Source of the DNA: Crystallibacter permensis
GTDB taxonomy: Bacteria > Actinomycetota > Actinomycetes > Actinomycetales > Micrococcaceae
Direction of reading: 5' to 3'
Assembly: GCF_025960875.1 (NCBI RefSeq)
Contig: NZ_JAODLR010000001.1
Coordinates: 372,001 to 436,000, forward strand
Length of the DNA: 64,000 bases
Shown here: in pieces, positions 45,799 to 55,465 of the stretch
Position numbering within the stretch: the first letter of the stretch is position 1
Layout of the letters: each line of letters starts with the position of its first letter
Translations under genes and position numbers: made by a program
Notes under the pieces: generated by a model
The model's input: only the letters and a program-made list of their open reading frames with translations
What the model was told of the DNA's origin: nothing
The model's database searches: none

Positions 45799-47246
45799 TT
45801 GCCCAGTACGGTCAGGACACGCTTGGCGGCCCGCCGTCCCACACGGCGGACCCGGCCCAGCGGCAGGAGGACCTGGCGCCCCGGCAGGGCACCGGGCAGG
45901 TCCAGCTTGGTCAGCCGGCGGCGCTTAAAGTAACGCATGTCGGACGTGTGCTGGGCCTGGTGCAGGAAGGCAACGGCGCTGTCGCGGGCGACTTCCAGGG
46001 TCTCGGCCTGCATGCAGTAGGACACGGCTTCCACCAGCTGCTGCAGCGGCGCGGCCGGAACCGCCGCCGTCGTATTCTGCGCAGCCTCAACGGCGGTGGG
46101 CGTGGTGGTCTCGTCCGCCGCCTGTGCGGTCTCAACCTGTTCGGCCGGGGCGGTGTAGTCCCGCTCGAGGAGTGCGTCGATGATGGTCACCGGGATGCGG
46201 TTGCTGTTCTGGTACGGGGTGAGCCGTTCCAGCAGGATCTCGGTTCCCACGGCTGCGGCGTCGATCTTGAACAGGTATTTGGCAGTCATCAGCGCGGTGG
46301 AGAAGCAGCTGACCACGAGCTCGGGCCGCAGCCGCTGCATGACCACTTCTGCCGGGCTGGTGGAGGTCATGACCTTCAGGTCCAAACCGAGTTCGACGGC
46401 GGCGGCCTGGATGGAGGTCACCGCGCCCGGGCCGGCGCTCGGGTGGGGTTTGAAAATGCAGTGCCGGATGCCGCGGTCGGTTGCCTTCTGCAGCATGTCC
46501 CGGTGCAGCTCGATTTCCTCCTCGGTGGAGAGGATGCCCAGCTCGGAGAGATACTGGCCCAGGATCAGCGCCGTGCCGCCGGCAGCCGGTTCGCCGTCGT
46601 TCGTGCTCGCCGCCGGCGTTCCTGCCAGTGCGGCCGGCCCCTCGGTTTCCTCGGGCAGGGCGGCGGCGAGTTCTTCCATGCGGCGGCGCAGGGCGGCGGC
46701 GTCGATCGGAACCAGCTGCGGGTTGTGCTCGCGCAGCAGCTGGGGGACCAGGCCGGGCACCAAGTCCACGTACAGCAGCGAGTCCAGGCGCTGGGCCAGA
46801 TCGCGCGGCAGCCGGTTCCGGGTGGGGCCGTAGCTCATCAGGCCGTCGGAGTGGACGGAGATCGTGGCACTGGCAAAAACACGGCAAAGCGCGACGGCGG
46901 GATTGACCTGGATCGACTCCACATAGAGGTGCAGCGGGCCGTCGCCGAGCTCCCACTTCCCGCGGAGCAGCCGCTCCCAGATATCGAGTTCCTCGCCGCG
47001 CGGGTTGAACTGGCCGGGCCGGCGGGGCCAGAGCAGCTCGCTCAGATCCACCGTCCGGTCGAAGCGGGAGGCCGCTTCAGTAAAGCCGGCGGACTCGTGG
47101 AACGGAACGGAAACTTCCGGTATCAGGGCACTGTTGGTCAGGACGAGGATACGTTCGGCGCCGCGCTCCGGGATGCGGCCGCTATCGACGGCCGCTGCCA
47201 GCGAAATGCACTGGTACAGCGTTGAGACGACAAAAAGCTCTTTCAT
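45795..47246 (-). CDS. Polysialyltransferase-family protein
   Basis: 483 residues with the polysialyltransferase-family layout: VVSTLYQCISLAAAVDSG at the N-terminus, HSDGLMSYGP near residue 140, FKPHPSAGPGAV near 290 and SCFSTALMTAKYLF near 340, where the HP and S-T motifs bind the CMP-sugar. A low-complexity alanine/threonine-rich tail follows about residue 390. The start at 47246 overlaps the GT2 gene stop. In the operon it is the likely polymerase of CMP-activated nonulosonate units. Confidence 0.75.
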   Translation of the reverse strand: MKELFVVSTLYQCISLAAAVDSGRIPERGAERILVLTNSALIPEVSVPFHESAGFTEAASRFDRTVDLSELLWPRRPGQFNPRGEELDIWERLLRGKWELGDGPLHLYVESIQVNPAVALCRVFASATISVHSDGLMSYGPTRNRLPRDLAQRLDSLLYVDLVPGLVPQLLREHNPQLVPIDAAALRRRMEELAAALPEETEGPAALAGTPAASTNDGEPAAGGTALILGQYLSELGILSTEEEIELHRDMLQKATDRGIRHCIFKPHPSAGPGAVTSIQAAAVELGLDLKVMTSTSPAEVVMQRLRPELVVSCFSTALMTAKYLFKIDAAAVGTEILLERLTPYQNSNRIPVTIIDALLERDYTAPAEQVETAQAADETTTPTAVEAAQNTTAAVPAAPLQQLVEAVSYCMQAETLEVARDSAVAFLHQAQHTSDMRYFKRRRLTKLDLPGALPGRQVLLPLGRVRRVGRRAAKRVLTVLGK

Positions 47247-48214
47247 GCGGCGCTCCGAAGTGCAGGTTTGATCAGCTGGCGGCGCTTGTGGTCGAGCAGC
47301 GCCAGGCTCTCCGCGGACACATGTTCCGGCAGGGTGTCCAGCGTAGCCCGGATGCCGGTGTTCAGCTCGCCCAGATAGTGCTTGTCCATCTGTTCGGCGC
47401 GTTTGAGCTGGTGGCAGGCGATGGCCAGGAACTGGCGGGCCGCCTTGGGCCAGAAGCGCTCCGGCTCCGGGTCTTCGGCGACCAGTCGGAAGACCTCCTG
47501 GAAGCACGGCAGGAAGTCCAGTTGGCGGCGGTCGAAGACCTGGGTCAGCGAACTGGAAACGCCGCGGCGGTAGAAGGCGCCCAGCTGGGTGCTCACGGCA
47601 TAGGACTCGGCCTTCAGGTGCAGGCGCCAGACCCAGGGCCGGTCTTCAGCGGTTTGCCGGCCGTCGAGGAAGTGGAGCATCCCCGCGTCCTTGAGTCCGC
47701 CGTCGAAAATCCCGAAGGGCGGGAAGGGGTAGTCCACCATCGTGGAGAGGTTGTACGGCGCAATATCGTCGCGCGGGTTCAGCCGGACCCCGCGGCGGGC
47801 CTGCGGAGCCTTGTGGATGGTGCGGATCCCGTTGGTGTGGCGGATATGGTCCACGCGGAGGAAGTCCACGCCCAGCTGTTCGATCTCCGCGGTGATCTTG
47901 GGCAGGTGGCCGGGAGCGTACCAGTCATCCGGATCCAGGAAGGTGATGTAGCGGCCGGTGGCCTCGTCCAGACCGTGGTTCCGGGCGGTGGCCACCCCGT
48001 GGGCGGTCTCGTTCCGGAGGATCTTCAGGCCGGAGAGCTGGCTGGTGAAGGCCGCTGCCAGCTCCCCGGTCCCGTCGGTGGAACCATCATCGATGACGAT
48101 GATCTCCATTACCGAGGGGTCATCGAACTGGCGCATCAGGCTGGTCATCGAATCGCGGATGAAAGGGGCCTGATCTTTCGCAGGAACGATGACACTCAGT
48201 AATGGCTTGTTCAT
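47243..48214 (-). CDS. GT2-family glycosyltransferase
   Basis: 323 residues, GT-A fold: LLSVIVPAKDQAPFIRDSM at the N-terminus, IIVIDDGSTDGTGEL near residue 40 and the DxD-type TFLDPDDWYAPGHL near 90. It transfers a sugar from a nucleotide donor, probably within the repeating unit of the surface polymer. It starts six bases after the neuB-like gene and overlaps the polysialyltransferase-like gene at its end. Confidence 0.9.
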   Translation of the reverse strand: MNKPLLSVIVPAKDQAPFIRDSMTSLMRQFDDPSVMEIIVIDDGSTDGTGELAAAFTSQLSGLKILRNETAHGVATARNHGLDEATGRYITFLDPDDWYAPGHLPKITAEIEQLGVDFLRVDHIRHTNGIRTIHKAPQARRGVRLNPRDDIAPYNLSTMVDYPFPPFGIFDGGLKDAGMLHFLDGRQTAEDRPWVWRLHLKAESYAVSTQLGAFYRRGVSSSLTQVFDRRQLDFLPCFQEVFRLVAEDPEPERFWPKAARQFLAIACHQLKRAEQMDKHYLGELNTGIRATLDTLPEHVSAESLALLDHKRRQLIKPALRSAA

Positions 48215-48220
48215 AGGTAC

Positions 48221-49135
48221 TTATGCATCCACTCGGCGCAGGCGGGACAGCGGGGCCAGCTCGCCCGGGAAGACCTGCTTGACGCCGTCGCCCATGGCAT
48301 CTTCGAGGATGCGGATGTCGCGGACCAGCGCTTCGAGGCCCTTCGGCTCGAGCGAGGACGCCTGGTCCGAGCCCCACATGGTGCGGTCCAGGGTGATGTG
48401 GCGTTCCACGGTCACCGCGCCGAGGGCAACGGCGGCCAGGGAGATCTGCAGGCCGCGCTCGTGGCCCGAGTAGCCCACCGGCACCTGGTAGCGCTCCTGC
48501 AGCGTGGTGATCATGCGCAGGTTGGCCTCTTCGGGGGGCAGCGGGTAGGTGGAGGTGGCGTGCATCAGGATCAGGTTATCGGTACCGAGGGTTTCCACGG
48601 CCTTGTCGATCTGCTCGATGGTGGACATGCCGGTGGAGAGGATGATCGGCTTGCCGGTTTCGCGCAGGGCGGTGAGCAATTCGATGTCGGTGACCGAAGC
48701 GGAGGCAACCTTGTGCGTCAGCGCGCCGGCCTCTTCCATGAACGCCACGGAGGGAACATCCCACGGCGAAGCGAAGCAGTGCAGGCCCTTGTCAGCAGCG
48801 TGCTGGATCAGCTTCTCGTAGATGGGCATGTCGAACTCGACGCGGTAGCGGTAGTCCAGATAGGTCATTTCGCCCCACGGGGTGGAACGCATCTTGTCGC
48901 GCATGTCGGCGGGGGTGGAGATTTCCGGGGTGCGCTTCTGGAACTTCACGGCGTTGGCACCGGCGGCGGCAGCGACGTCGATCAGCTGCTTGGCGATCTC
49001 GATGTCGCCGTTGTGGTTGATGCCGATTTCGCCGATCACGTAAACGGGCTGGCCTGCGCCGACCTGAACGTCACCGATAGCGACGGGTGCCGGAGCGCCG
49101 GTGGGAAGGTAGTTCTGGGTTGCTTCGGTAGTCAT
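48221..49135 (-). CDS. neuB: NeuB-type nonulosonate synthase, no SAF domain
   Basis: 304-residue TIM-barrel synthase that condenses phosphoenolpyruvate with a hexose or N-acetylhexosamine to form a nine-carbon sugar acid. The motifs IGEIGINHNGDIEIAKQLID, AVKFQKRTPEIS and VGYSGHERGLQISLAAVALG are typical. NeuB proteins commonly end in an antifreeze-like SAF domain near residue 290-345; here the protein stops right after the barrel. No NeuC epimerase is nearby, so the acceptor might be mannose or mannose 6-phosphate, giving Kdn, rather than ManNAc. Confidence 0.88.
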   Translation of the reverse strand: MTTEATQNYLPTGAPAPVAIGDVQVGAGQPVYVIGEIGINHNGDIEIAKQLIDVAAAAGANAVKFQKRTPEISTPADMRDKMRSTPWGEMTYLDYRYRVEFDMPIYEKLIQHAADKGLHCFASPWDVPSVAFMEEAGALTHKVASASVTDIELLTALRETGKPIILSTGMSTIEQIDKAVETLGTDNLILMHATSTYPLPPEEANLRMITTLQERYQVPVGYSGHERGLQISLAAVALGAVTVERHITLDRTMWGSDQASSLEPKGLEALVRDIRILEDAMGDGVKQVFPGELAPLSRLRRVDA

Positions 49136-50358
49136 CAGGAGGCTCTTTCTGTCATTTCTGCAATTGCGTTCCGGCTGCCGGTGGCGGCGGCCGTGTGGGC
49201 GGCGAGGACGAGTTCGCAGATTTCGCGGACCGCCCCTTCACCCCCGTTGTGCGACAGCACGATGCGCGCTGCCGCCTTGACCTCTGACCGGGCGTCCGCC
49301 ACGGCCACGGGCCAACCGACCTTGCCCATGGCGGGCAGGTCGTTGACGTCGTTGCCGACAAAGGCAACGCGTTCGGGATCAAGTCCGCGCACAGCCATCC
49401 ATTCGGAGACTGCTTCGGCCTTGTCCCTGACGTCCTGGACGACGTCGACGCCGAGCTTGTTGGCCCGGGCGGTCACCACCTGGTTTGTCTCGGTGGAGAG
49501 GATCAGTTGGGGCACTCCGGCCCTGCGCAGGCGGGCAATGCCCATGCCGTCGCCGCGGCTGACGCGGACGAACTCTTCGCCTTCGGAGTTGACGAAGGCA
49601 TGGTCGTCGGTGTGGACGCCGTCGAAATCCATCACCAGGGCATCGACGTCGACGGCGGTGGCCTCGGTGGGGACAGCCATCGCCTGGACCAGGGCCAGAT
49701 CTTCGAGCGAGTCGATCTCGATGGCGTGCTCGGCGGGGACCACCTGCAGGTCCAGCCGGCCGAAGAAGCGGTGCTTGCGCTCGGTGAAGCCCTCGGTGAG
49801 CATGGCGTAGAACGCGCCGGTCTCGCGGTACTGCGGTTCGCGGTCCTGGCGGCGGGGACGGAAGTCCGCGCTGTGCCCCACGGCGGTGACGGCGCCGTCG
49901 TCGTTCTTGGTCCAGAGGAAGTTGTGGTTTTCGGCGACCGAAAACGCCACGTCCGCCTCGCCGTCGAGAACCTTGCGGACCGCCTCGTTGAGGTCGGCGG
50001 GATCGATGAAGGGGGAGGTGCACTGCAGCAGTACGGTGACGACCGGTTGGGTGCCGAACTCCTGGTCGAGGGCGTCCAGAGCGTGCAGGACGGCGGATTC
50101 GCTGGTGGCTGTGTCGCCGGAGAGATCGGCCGGACGTTCAACAACGCGGGCGCCGAAACGCTCGGCCTCGAACCGGATGTCGGCGGAATCCGTGCTGACG
50201 ACGACGTCGGTCACCAGGGGTGTGTTGCGGGCGGCTTCCACGGCGCGGGCCACGAGGGAACGGCCGGAAACTGGCTTAAGGTTCTTGAACGGAATCCCTT
50301 TTGAACCGCCGCGGGCAGGGATCACAACCAGAACTTCTTGGGGATCGGTGGTGCTCAT
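49135..50358 (-). CDS. neuA: Acylneuraminate cytidylyltransferase fused to HAD phosphatase
   Basis: About 407 residues. The N-terminal domain (to about 225) is a CMP-sugar synthetase: VIPARGGSKGIPFKNLKP with the CTP-binding Arg and Lys, then VVSTDSADIRFEAERFGARV and LLQCTSPF. The C-terminal domain (about 232-395) is a KdsC-like HAD phosphatase with MDFDGVHTDD, LSTETNQVV and FVGNDVNDLPAM. The fusion could dephosphorylate a 9-phosphate sugar and activate it with CMP. I chose the ATG at 50356-50358. First gene of the polymer operon. Confidence 0.9.
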   Translation of the reverse strand: MSTTDPQEVLVVIPARGGSKGIPFKNLKPVSGRSLVARAVEAARNTPLVTDVVVSTDSADIRFEAERFGARVVERPADLSGDTATSESAVLHALDALDQEFGTQPVVTVLLQCTSPFIDPADLNEAVRKVLDGEADVAFSVAENHNFLWTKNDDGAVTAVGHSADFRPRRQDREPQYRETGAFYAMLTEGFTERKHRFFGRLDLQVVPAEHAIEIDSLEDLALVQAMAVPTEATAVDVDALVMDFDGVHTDDHAFVNSEGEEFVRVSRGDGMGIARLRRAGVPQLILSTETNQVVTARANKLGVDVVQDVRDKAEAVSEWMAVRGLDPERVAFVGNDVNDLPAMGKVGWPVAVADARSEVKAAARIVLSHNGGEGAVREICELVLAAHTAAATGSRNAIAEMTERAS

Positions 50359-50467
50359 TGAAGCCACCGTAGGGAGCCCGAGTGGCCGGACGGGGTGCCT
50401 AAGGTTAAGGGGAGGTTATCGATAGCCAACGTTTTGTTAACCAGGACCGGCCAGTACTGTTGGTGCC

Positions 50468-51925
50468 ATGCCCCGGTTCCGCCCATCGCGCCGCAGATTG
50501 CCGCTGCGCATTGTGGTGCCCAGCCGCAACGATCCGCTGCTGCGCCGGTTTACCGAGCTGATCGGCGGGCCGCTGGGGCACCGGACCGCCCCCGGGATTG
50601 TGGAGCCGGGCTTCTTCACGGTGGAACGCGTGCTGATTGTGCTCACCACGCTGGCGGCGCTGCTCTCCGTGCTGGTCAAGACGCCTTGCCGCGTGGCCGG
50701 CTGGGTCCTGCCGGACTACTTCTACATGGGCTGCTACTCGGACTGGCCCGTCCTGTTCGAAACCCGCGGGCTTGCCGAGGGCATGTTCCCCTTCCTCACG
50801 CCAGGCGGTGTTTTCGAGTACCCGGTGCTGATGGGACTGCTGGCCGGATTCACGGCGCTGCTAGTTCCCGGCTCCGGGGTGTCGGCGGAACGCTCGCTGG
50901 CCTACTTCGACGTGAATGCGACGCTGGTCGCCGTGGTCTGGATCATCACCGTGATTACGACGGCGAGAATGAGCCACCGCAGGCCATGGGATGCCGCGAT
51001 GGTGGCGCTGGCGCCCGGGATCGTGGTGGCCGGGACCATTAACTGGGATCTCTGGGCGGCCATGCTGGCGGCGCTGGCCATGCTGTCCTTCGCGCGCGGA
51101 CGGCTGGTGCTGGCCGGGGTGTTCATCGGGCTGGGCACCGCCATGAAAATCTATCCGCTGCTGATCCTGGGCGCCGTGCTGCTGCTGGCCATCCGGACCG
51201 GGAAGTACCGGCCGCTGATGGTCACGGCGACCACCGCGGCGGGAACCTGGCTGGCCGTTAACCTGCCCTTCATGCTGGCCGACTTTGCCGGCTGGGCCTT
51301 CTTCCTGGGGTTCAGCCGCGACCGCGAGGCCGGCTACTCCTCGATCTGGTACGCCTACAACACCACTGTGCAGGGGCAAGGGCTGCCGCAGCTGGGCCCG
51401 GAGTTCATCAACCGGGCGTCGCTGGTGCTGTTCCTGCTGGCCTGTATCGCGATCGCGCTGCTGGTGCTGTCAGCCCCGCGGCGCCCGCGGCTGGCGTCCA
51501 TCGTGTTCCTGATTGTGGCGGCCCTGGTGCTGACCAACAAGGTGTACTCCCCGCAGTTCGTGGTGTGGCTGGTTCCGCTGGCGGCGCTGGCCTACCCGCG
51601 CTGGCGGGACTTTCTGATCTGGCAGTTCGTCGAGCTGCTGCACTGGTGGGCCGTCTGGATGTACCTGGGGCAGTTCACCAGCGGCGGCGCGCCGGAGCAC
51701 AACATCGACGGCGCCTACTATGTGCTGGCCGTGCTCGCGCATATAGCAGCGACGGCATACATCGCCTACAAGGTTGTCCGCTCCATCCTGCACCCCGAGC
51801 AGGATCCGGTCCGCCGGCTGGAGACCGACGATCCGCAGGGCGGTCCCTTCGACCGTTCCGGCGACGTGCTGGTGCTGGACAGCTACGCTGTTCACAAATG
51901 GCGTTCACGGATCGGCAGCCGGTAA
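50468..51925 (+). CDS. GT87/DUF2029 membrane glycosyltransferase
   Basis: 485 residues with about ten membrane helices, of the actinobacterial mannosyltransferase-like GT-C class that uses polyprenyl-phosphate sugars. GLGTAMKIYPLLILGAVLLL is the family core, and the extracytoplasmic loop near residues 75-115 (GCYSDWPVLFETRGLA) carries the acidic residues expected for catalysis. It diverges from the neuA gene with a 109-base gap and may add mannose to the same surface polymer or act independently. Confidence 0.82.
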   Translation: MPRFRPSRRRLPLRIVVPSRNDPLLRRFTELIGGPLGHRTAPGIVEPGFFTVERVLIVLTTLAALLSVLVKTPCRVAGWVLPDYFYMGCYSDWPVLFETRGLAEGMFPFLTPGGVFEYPVLMGLLAGFTALLVPGSGVSAERSLAYFDVNATLVAVVWIITVITTARMSHRRPWDAAMVALAPGIVVAGTINWDLWAAMLAALAMLSFARGRLVLAGVFIGLGTAMKIYPLLILGAVLLLAIRTGKYRPLMVTATTAAGTWLAVNLPFMLADFAGWAFFLGFSRDREAGYSSIWYAYNTTVQGQGLPQLGPEFINRASLVLFLLACIAIALLVLSAPRRPRLASIVFLIVAALVLTNKVYSPQFVVWLVPLAALAYPRWRDFLIWQFVELLHWWAVWMYLGQFTSGGAPEHNIDGAYYVLAVLAHIAATAYIAYKVVRSILHPEQDPVRRLETDDPQGGPFDRSGDVLVLDSYAVHKWRSRIGSR

Positions 51926-51948
51926 ACCGGCAGGAAGGCGGAACGTAC

Positions 51949-53394
51949 ATGTCACTTCCCGATGCGGCCGTGGTGGGATCCGGGCCGAACGGCCTGGCGG
52001 CGGCGGTCATCCTCGCGCGGGCCGGTCTTAAGGTCACGGTCTTCGAGGGCGGTGCAACGCCCGGCGGCGGCGCCCGCACGACCGAACTGATGGAACCGGG
52101 GCACTGGCATGATGTTTGCTCGGCAGTCCATCCGATGGCGGTGGCAGCGCCGTTCTTCCGGGACTTCGGCTTGGCAGAGCGGATCGAACTCATCACGCCG
52201 GACATCTCCTATTCGCACGTTATCGACGGCGCGAAAGCCGCCCTTGCCTACCGGGACCTGGACCGCACCGCCGCTTCGCTGGGCACCGACGGACAGGCTT
52301 TCCGGTCGCTGATGGAACCCCTGGTCACGCATTTCCGCGACGTGCTGGACCTGACCATGAACCAGTTGCTGCGGCTGCCCCGCCATCCGGTCTCGGCGCT
52401 GCAGTACGGACTGCGTTCGCTGGAGCAGGGGAGCCCGGCCTGGAATATGCGCTTTAAGGAATACCTTGCTCCGGCACTGCTGTCCGGCGTGATGGCCCAT
52501 ACGCCTGGCGGCCTGCAGCGGCCGGTGGCTGCCGGAGCTGGACTGATGCTCGGCTCGTTGGCGCACGCCGTGGGGTACCCGCTGCCCGTGGGCGGTTCGC
52601 AGGCCATCATCGACGAACTGGTCCGCGACCTGAAGAACCACGGCGGCAAGCTGGTCACCGGCCACAAGGTGAATTCCCTGGCCGAACTGACCGATGCCCG
52701 GACGGTGCTGCTGGATACCTCGCCGCAGGAGCTGGTCCGGCTGGCCGGCGGACGGCTGCCGCGCGGCTATGCCAAGTCCTTGATCTCCTACCGGTACGGC
52801 CCGGGCGCTGGCAAGGTGGACTTCATTCTGTCCGAACCCGTTCCATGGGCCAACGCAGAACTAGCCCGGGCAGGAACCGTCCACCTGGGCGGAACCCGCG
52901 AACAGGTTGCGGCATCGGAGAAGGAGATTGCCCGCGGACGGCACTCCGATAAGCCCTTTGTCCTGGTCTCCCAGCCGAGCGTTTTTGATGCCACGAGGGC
53001 CCCGGCGGGTCGCCATATCCTGTGGACTTACTGCCACGTGCCGCAGGGCTCCACCCGCGACATGACGGACGTGATCACCGCGCAGCTGGAGGCGGCCGCG
53101 CCGGGCTTTTCCGACGTCGTTGTTGCCTCGCACAGTATGTCCGCCGCGGAATACGAGCAGTACAACCCGAACTACGTCGGCGGGGACTTCGGCACCGGCG
53201 CGGTGGATGTCGCGCAGCTGCTGGCCCGGCCCGTACTCGGCACCAAGCCGTGGAAGACGCCGCTGGACGGGGTGTACCTGTGTTCGGCGGCCACGCCGCC
53301 TGGACCTGGAGTACACGGAATGGCCGGCTACCACGCCGCGCGGCTGGCGTTGAAGGAGGACTTCGGGCTGCCGATGCCCGCGCTGGGGCCGTAA
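51949..53394 (+). CDS. Phytoene-desaturase-like FAD oxidoreductase
   Basis: 481 residues beginning with the dinucleotide fold DAAVVGSGPNGLAAAVILAR and the typical GGATPGGGARTTE. The C-terminal FAD contact is LCSAATPPGPGVHGMAGYHA, which matches the NAD(P)/FAD family of phytoene-desaturase-like proteins. AGGAAGG lies before the ATG at 51949; the longer frame upstream overlaps the glycosyltransferase and is rejected. No carotenoid genes are adjacent, so the substrate is unknown. Confidence 0.87.
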   Translation: MSLPDAAVVGSGPNGLAAAVILARAGLKVTVFEGGATPGGGARTTELMEPGHWHDVCSAVHPMAVAAPFFRDFGLAERIELITPDISYSHVIDGAKAALAYRDLDRTAASLGTDGQAFRSLMEPLVTHFRDVLDLTMNQLLRLPRHPVSALQYGLRSLEQGSPAWNMRFKEYLAPALLSGVMAHTPGGLQRPVAAGAGLMLGSLAHAVGYPLPVGGSQAIIDELVRDLKNHGGKLVTGHKVNSLAELTDARTVLLDTSPQELVRLAGGRLPRGYAKSLISYRYGPGAGKVDFILSEPVPWANAELARAGTVHLGGTREQVAASEKEIARGRHSDKPFVLVSQPSVFDATRAPAGRHILWTYCHVPQGSTRDMTDVITAQLEAAAPGFSDVVVASHSMSAAEYEQYNPNYVGGDFGTGAVDVAQLLARPVLGTKPWKTPLDGVYLCSAATPPGPGVHGMAGYHAARLALKEDFGLPMPALGP

Positions 53395-53459
53395 GTGCCG
53401 GCTGCGTAGACCGGGATCCCGGCCGGTTGGTTTGGCGGGGTCCATCAGAGCCCGGATGG

Positions 53460-54638
53460 TTAGTCCTGCTGGACCTGCCCCTTTGTTGCTGGTAGCTCTT
53501 GTCCGGCCTGCCAGATCCGGTGCGGCCGCAGGTTCTGGTCCAGCAGAATCAGATCTGCCGGCGACCCTACGGCTAGGTTTCCTGCACCACCGCTGTCCAG
53601 ACCGGCGGCACCGGCCGGTACCGAGGTGGCTGCGGCGACTGCCTCCGGCAGCGGGATCCCGGCAGCAAGGGCACGGCGCACCGCTGCATCCATGGTGAGC
53701 GTGCTGCCGGCGATTGGACCTCCGGGGGGCAGCCGGCCAACGCCGTCGTTCACTTCAACCGGGAGCGAACCAAGGTGGTAGCTGCCGTCCCTGCAGCCTG
53801 CCGCGGCCATGGCGTCGGTAATCAGGGCAACCCGGCCCGGGGCGGCTTGAAACGCCAACCGGAGCATCGCGTCATGGACGTGGTGCCCGTCTGCGATCAG
53901 TTCCAGGGTGACGTGGGGTGAGTCGAACGCCGCGGCGACCGGGCCGGGCGCGCGGTGGTGCAGGCCGTTCATGGCGTTGAAGGCATGGGTGAGGATGCTG
54001 GCGCCGGCGTCGAAAGCAGCGCGGGCAGTGTCATAGTCCGCGTCCGTATGTCCGACGGCGATCGCTACCTTGTGGTCGACCAGTCGGCGGATGGCCGCAA
54101 AACCGGGGTCCAGTTCCGGGGCGATGGTCACCTGGCGCAAAAGGCCCCCGCCGGCTTCGACGAGCCGGTCCACGGCTTCAACCGTGGGCGCCGTGAGAAA
54201 GTCAGGGTTGTGGGCGCCGCAGTGGCTGGCCGCGAGGAACGGTCCCTCGAGGTGGAAACCCTTCGCCGTCGCGCTGGCCGGAGCGTCCAGGGCCAGCCGC
54301 CGCAGCGTGGCCTCCAGGACTTCGAGCGGATTGGCGACGAGCGAGCCGAGGAGGCTGGTGGTTCCGTGGGCCAGGTGAGTGAGCGGGCCGCGGGAGGTGT
54401 CGCCGTCGTCAAACGAACCACCGCCGCCGCCATGACAATGCATATCCACGAAACCCGGCACCAGATAGGCGCCGCTGGCATCGACCTCCCGAATGGCCGC
54501 AGCCTCCTGACCGTCAACTGTTCCGGACCAGCTGCCGTTGCCCGCGTCGGTAATTCGGCCGTCCTCAAGGAGCACCCAAGCGTCGGCGTCGATCTCCCCG
54601 CCGACGATGCGACGGGCGGAATGGATGACGGTGCGCAT
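53460..54638 (-). CDS. nagA: N-acetylglucosamine-6-phosphate deacetylase
   Basis: 392-residue amidohydrolase that removes acetate from N-acetylglucosamine 6-phosphate during amino-sugar and cell-wall recycling. The metal site is VDMHCHGGGGGSFDD, then GHTDADYD and LTHAFNAMNGLHHR, with the catalytic Asp in ALITDAMAAAG. The ATG at 54636-54638 is used; a longer frame lacks support. No nagB or sugar transporter is adjacent. Confidence 0.92.
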   Translation of the reverse strand: MRTVIHSARRIVGGEIDADAWVLLEDGRITDAGNGSWSGTVDGQEAAAIREVDASGAYLVPGFVDMHCHGGGGGSFDDGDTSRGPLTHLAHGTTSLLGSLVANPLEVLEATLRRLALDAPASATAKGFHLEGPFLAASHCGAHNPDFLTAPTVEAVDRLVEAGGGLLRQVTIAPELDPGFAAIRRLVDHKVAIAVGHTDADYDTARAAFDAGASILTHAFNAMNGLHHRAPGPVAAAFDSPHVTLELIADGHHVHDAMLRLAFQAAPGRVALITDAMAAAGCRDGSYHLGSLPVEVNDGVGRLPPGGPIAGSTLTMDAAVRRALAAGIPLPEAVAAATSVPAGAAGLDSGGAGNLAVGSPADLILLDQNLRPHRIWQAGQELPATKGQVQQD

Positions 54639-54709
54639 GGGCCTCACTGTTCCCCGGGATCGGCACATCGGAAATGGACTGACTCACCTCGACAGTAGAG
54701 CGTTAGGTC

Positions 54710-55402
54710 CTAAACGGCGACCTGTTCCAGGGCCGTCAGCCTGCCGTCGCGCATGGTGGCGACGGCGTCGGTCAACGGGATGTACTCCGTGTCGTGGGTG
54801 ACCATCACCGTGGCTACCTTGAACTCGCGGGTCACGCGGACCAGCAGCCGGACAATCGCTTCGGAGCGTTCGTGGTCCAGCGCCGCTGTCGGCTCGTCCA
54901 CCAGCAGCAGCTTCGGCTCACCCATCAGGGCGCGGGCAATGTTGACCCGCTGGCGCTGCCCGCCGGAGAGCTGGTGCGGGCGGCGTCGCGCGGAATCGGC
55001 GAGGCCCACTACGTCCAGCAGTTCCAGGGCCCGGTCCTTCGACTTCTTCGGCGACCCGCCGCGCAGGTGCTCTGCGATCTGCAGCTGCTCGACGGCGGTG
55101 AGCGAGGCGAGCAGGTTGGGCTGCTGGAAGATGATGCCGATGGATTCACGCCTCAGGACGGCCGTTTCCCGCGCTGAGAGGGCCGTGGCGTCGACGCCGT
55201 CGAGGAGGACGAGTCCCGACGTCGGCCGGATCAGCGTGGCGGCAACGGCGAGCAACGAGGACTTGCCGGAGCCCGAAGGGCCTGCCAGCGAGGTGATGGT
55301 GCCGGCCCGGGCGGACAGGTTAACGCTGTCCAGGGCGGTGACCGTGGAATCGCCGTCCGGGTACTCGAGCGTGGTGTTGACGAGGTTCAGTACTGCAGTC
55401 AT
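54710..55402 (-). CDS. ABC exporter ATPase (LolD/MacB type)
   Basis: 230 residues: Walker A AGPSGSGKSS near residue 40, LSGGQRQRVNIARAL near 145, Walker B LLLVDEPTAALD near 160 and the H-loop VTHDTEYI. This group pairs with FtsX-like permeases for lipoprotein or antimicrobial-peptide export and signalling. It follows the permease gene by 63 bases on the same strand, and a two-component system diverges upstream. Confidence 0.92.
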   Translation of the reverse strand: MTAVLNLVNTTLEYPDGDSTVTALDSVNLSARAGTITSLAGPSGSGKSSLLAVAATLIRPTSGLVLLDGVDATALSARETAVLRRESIGIIFQQPNLLASLTAVEQLQIAEHLRGGSPKKSKDRALELLDVVGLADSARRRPHQLSGGQRQRVNIARALMGEPKLLLVDEPTAALDHERSEAIVRLLVRVTREFKVATVMVTHDTEYIPLTDAVATMRDGRLTALEQVAV

Positions 55403-55465
55403 GGGTGTTGTCCTTAGCTGGAGAGTGCGGATTTCGGGAAGCTGGGGCTCGGTTGCGCCGGAGGC

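Noticed and set aside
53411-53422. CCGGGATCCCGG palindrome after the FAD oxidoreductase gene
   Set aside because: No loop for a hairpin terminator, and restriction-like 12-base palindromes are common in GC-rich DNA.
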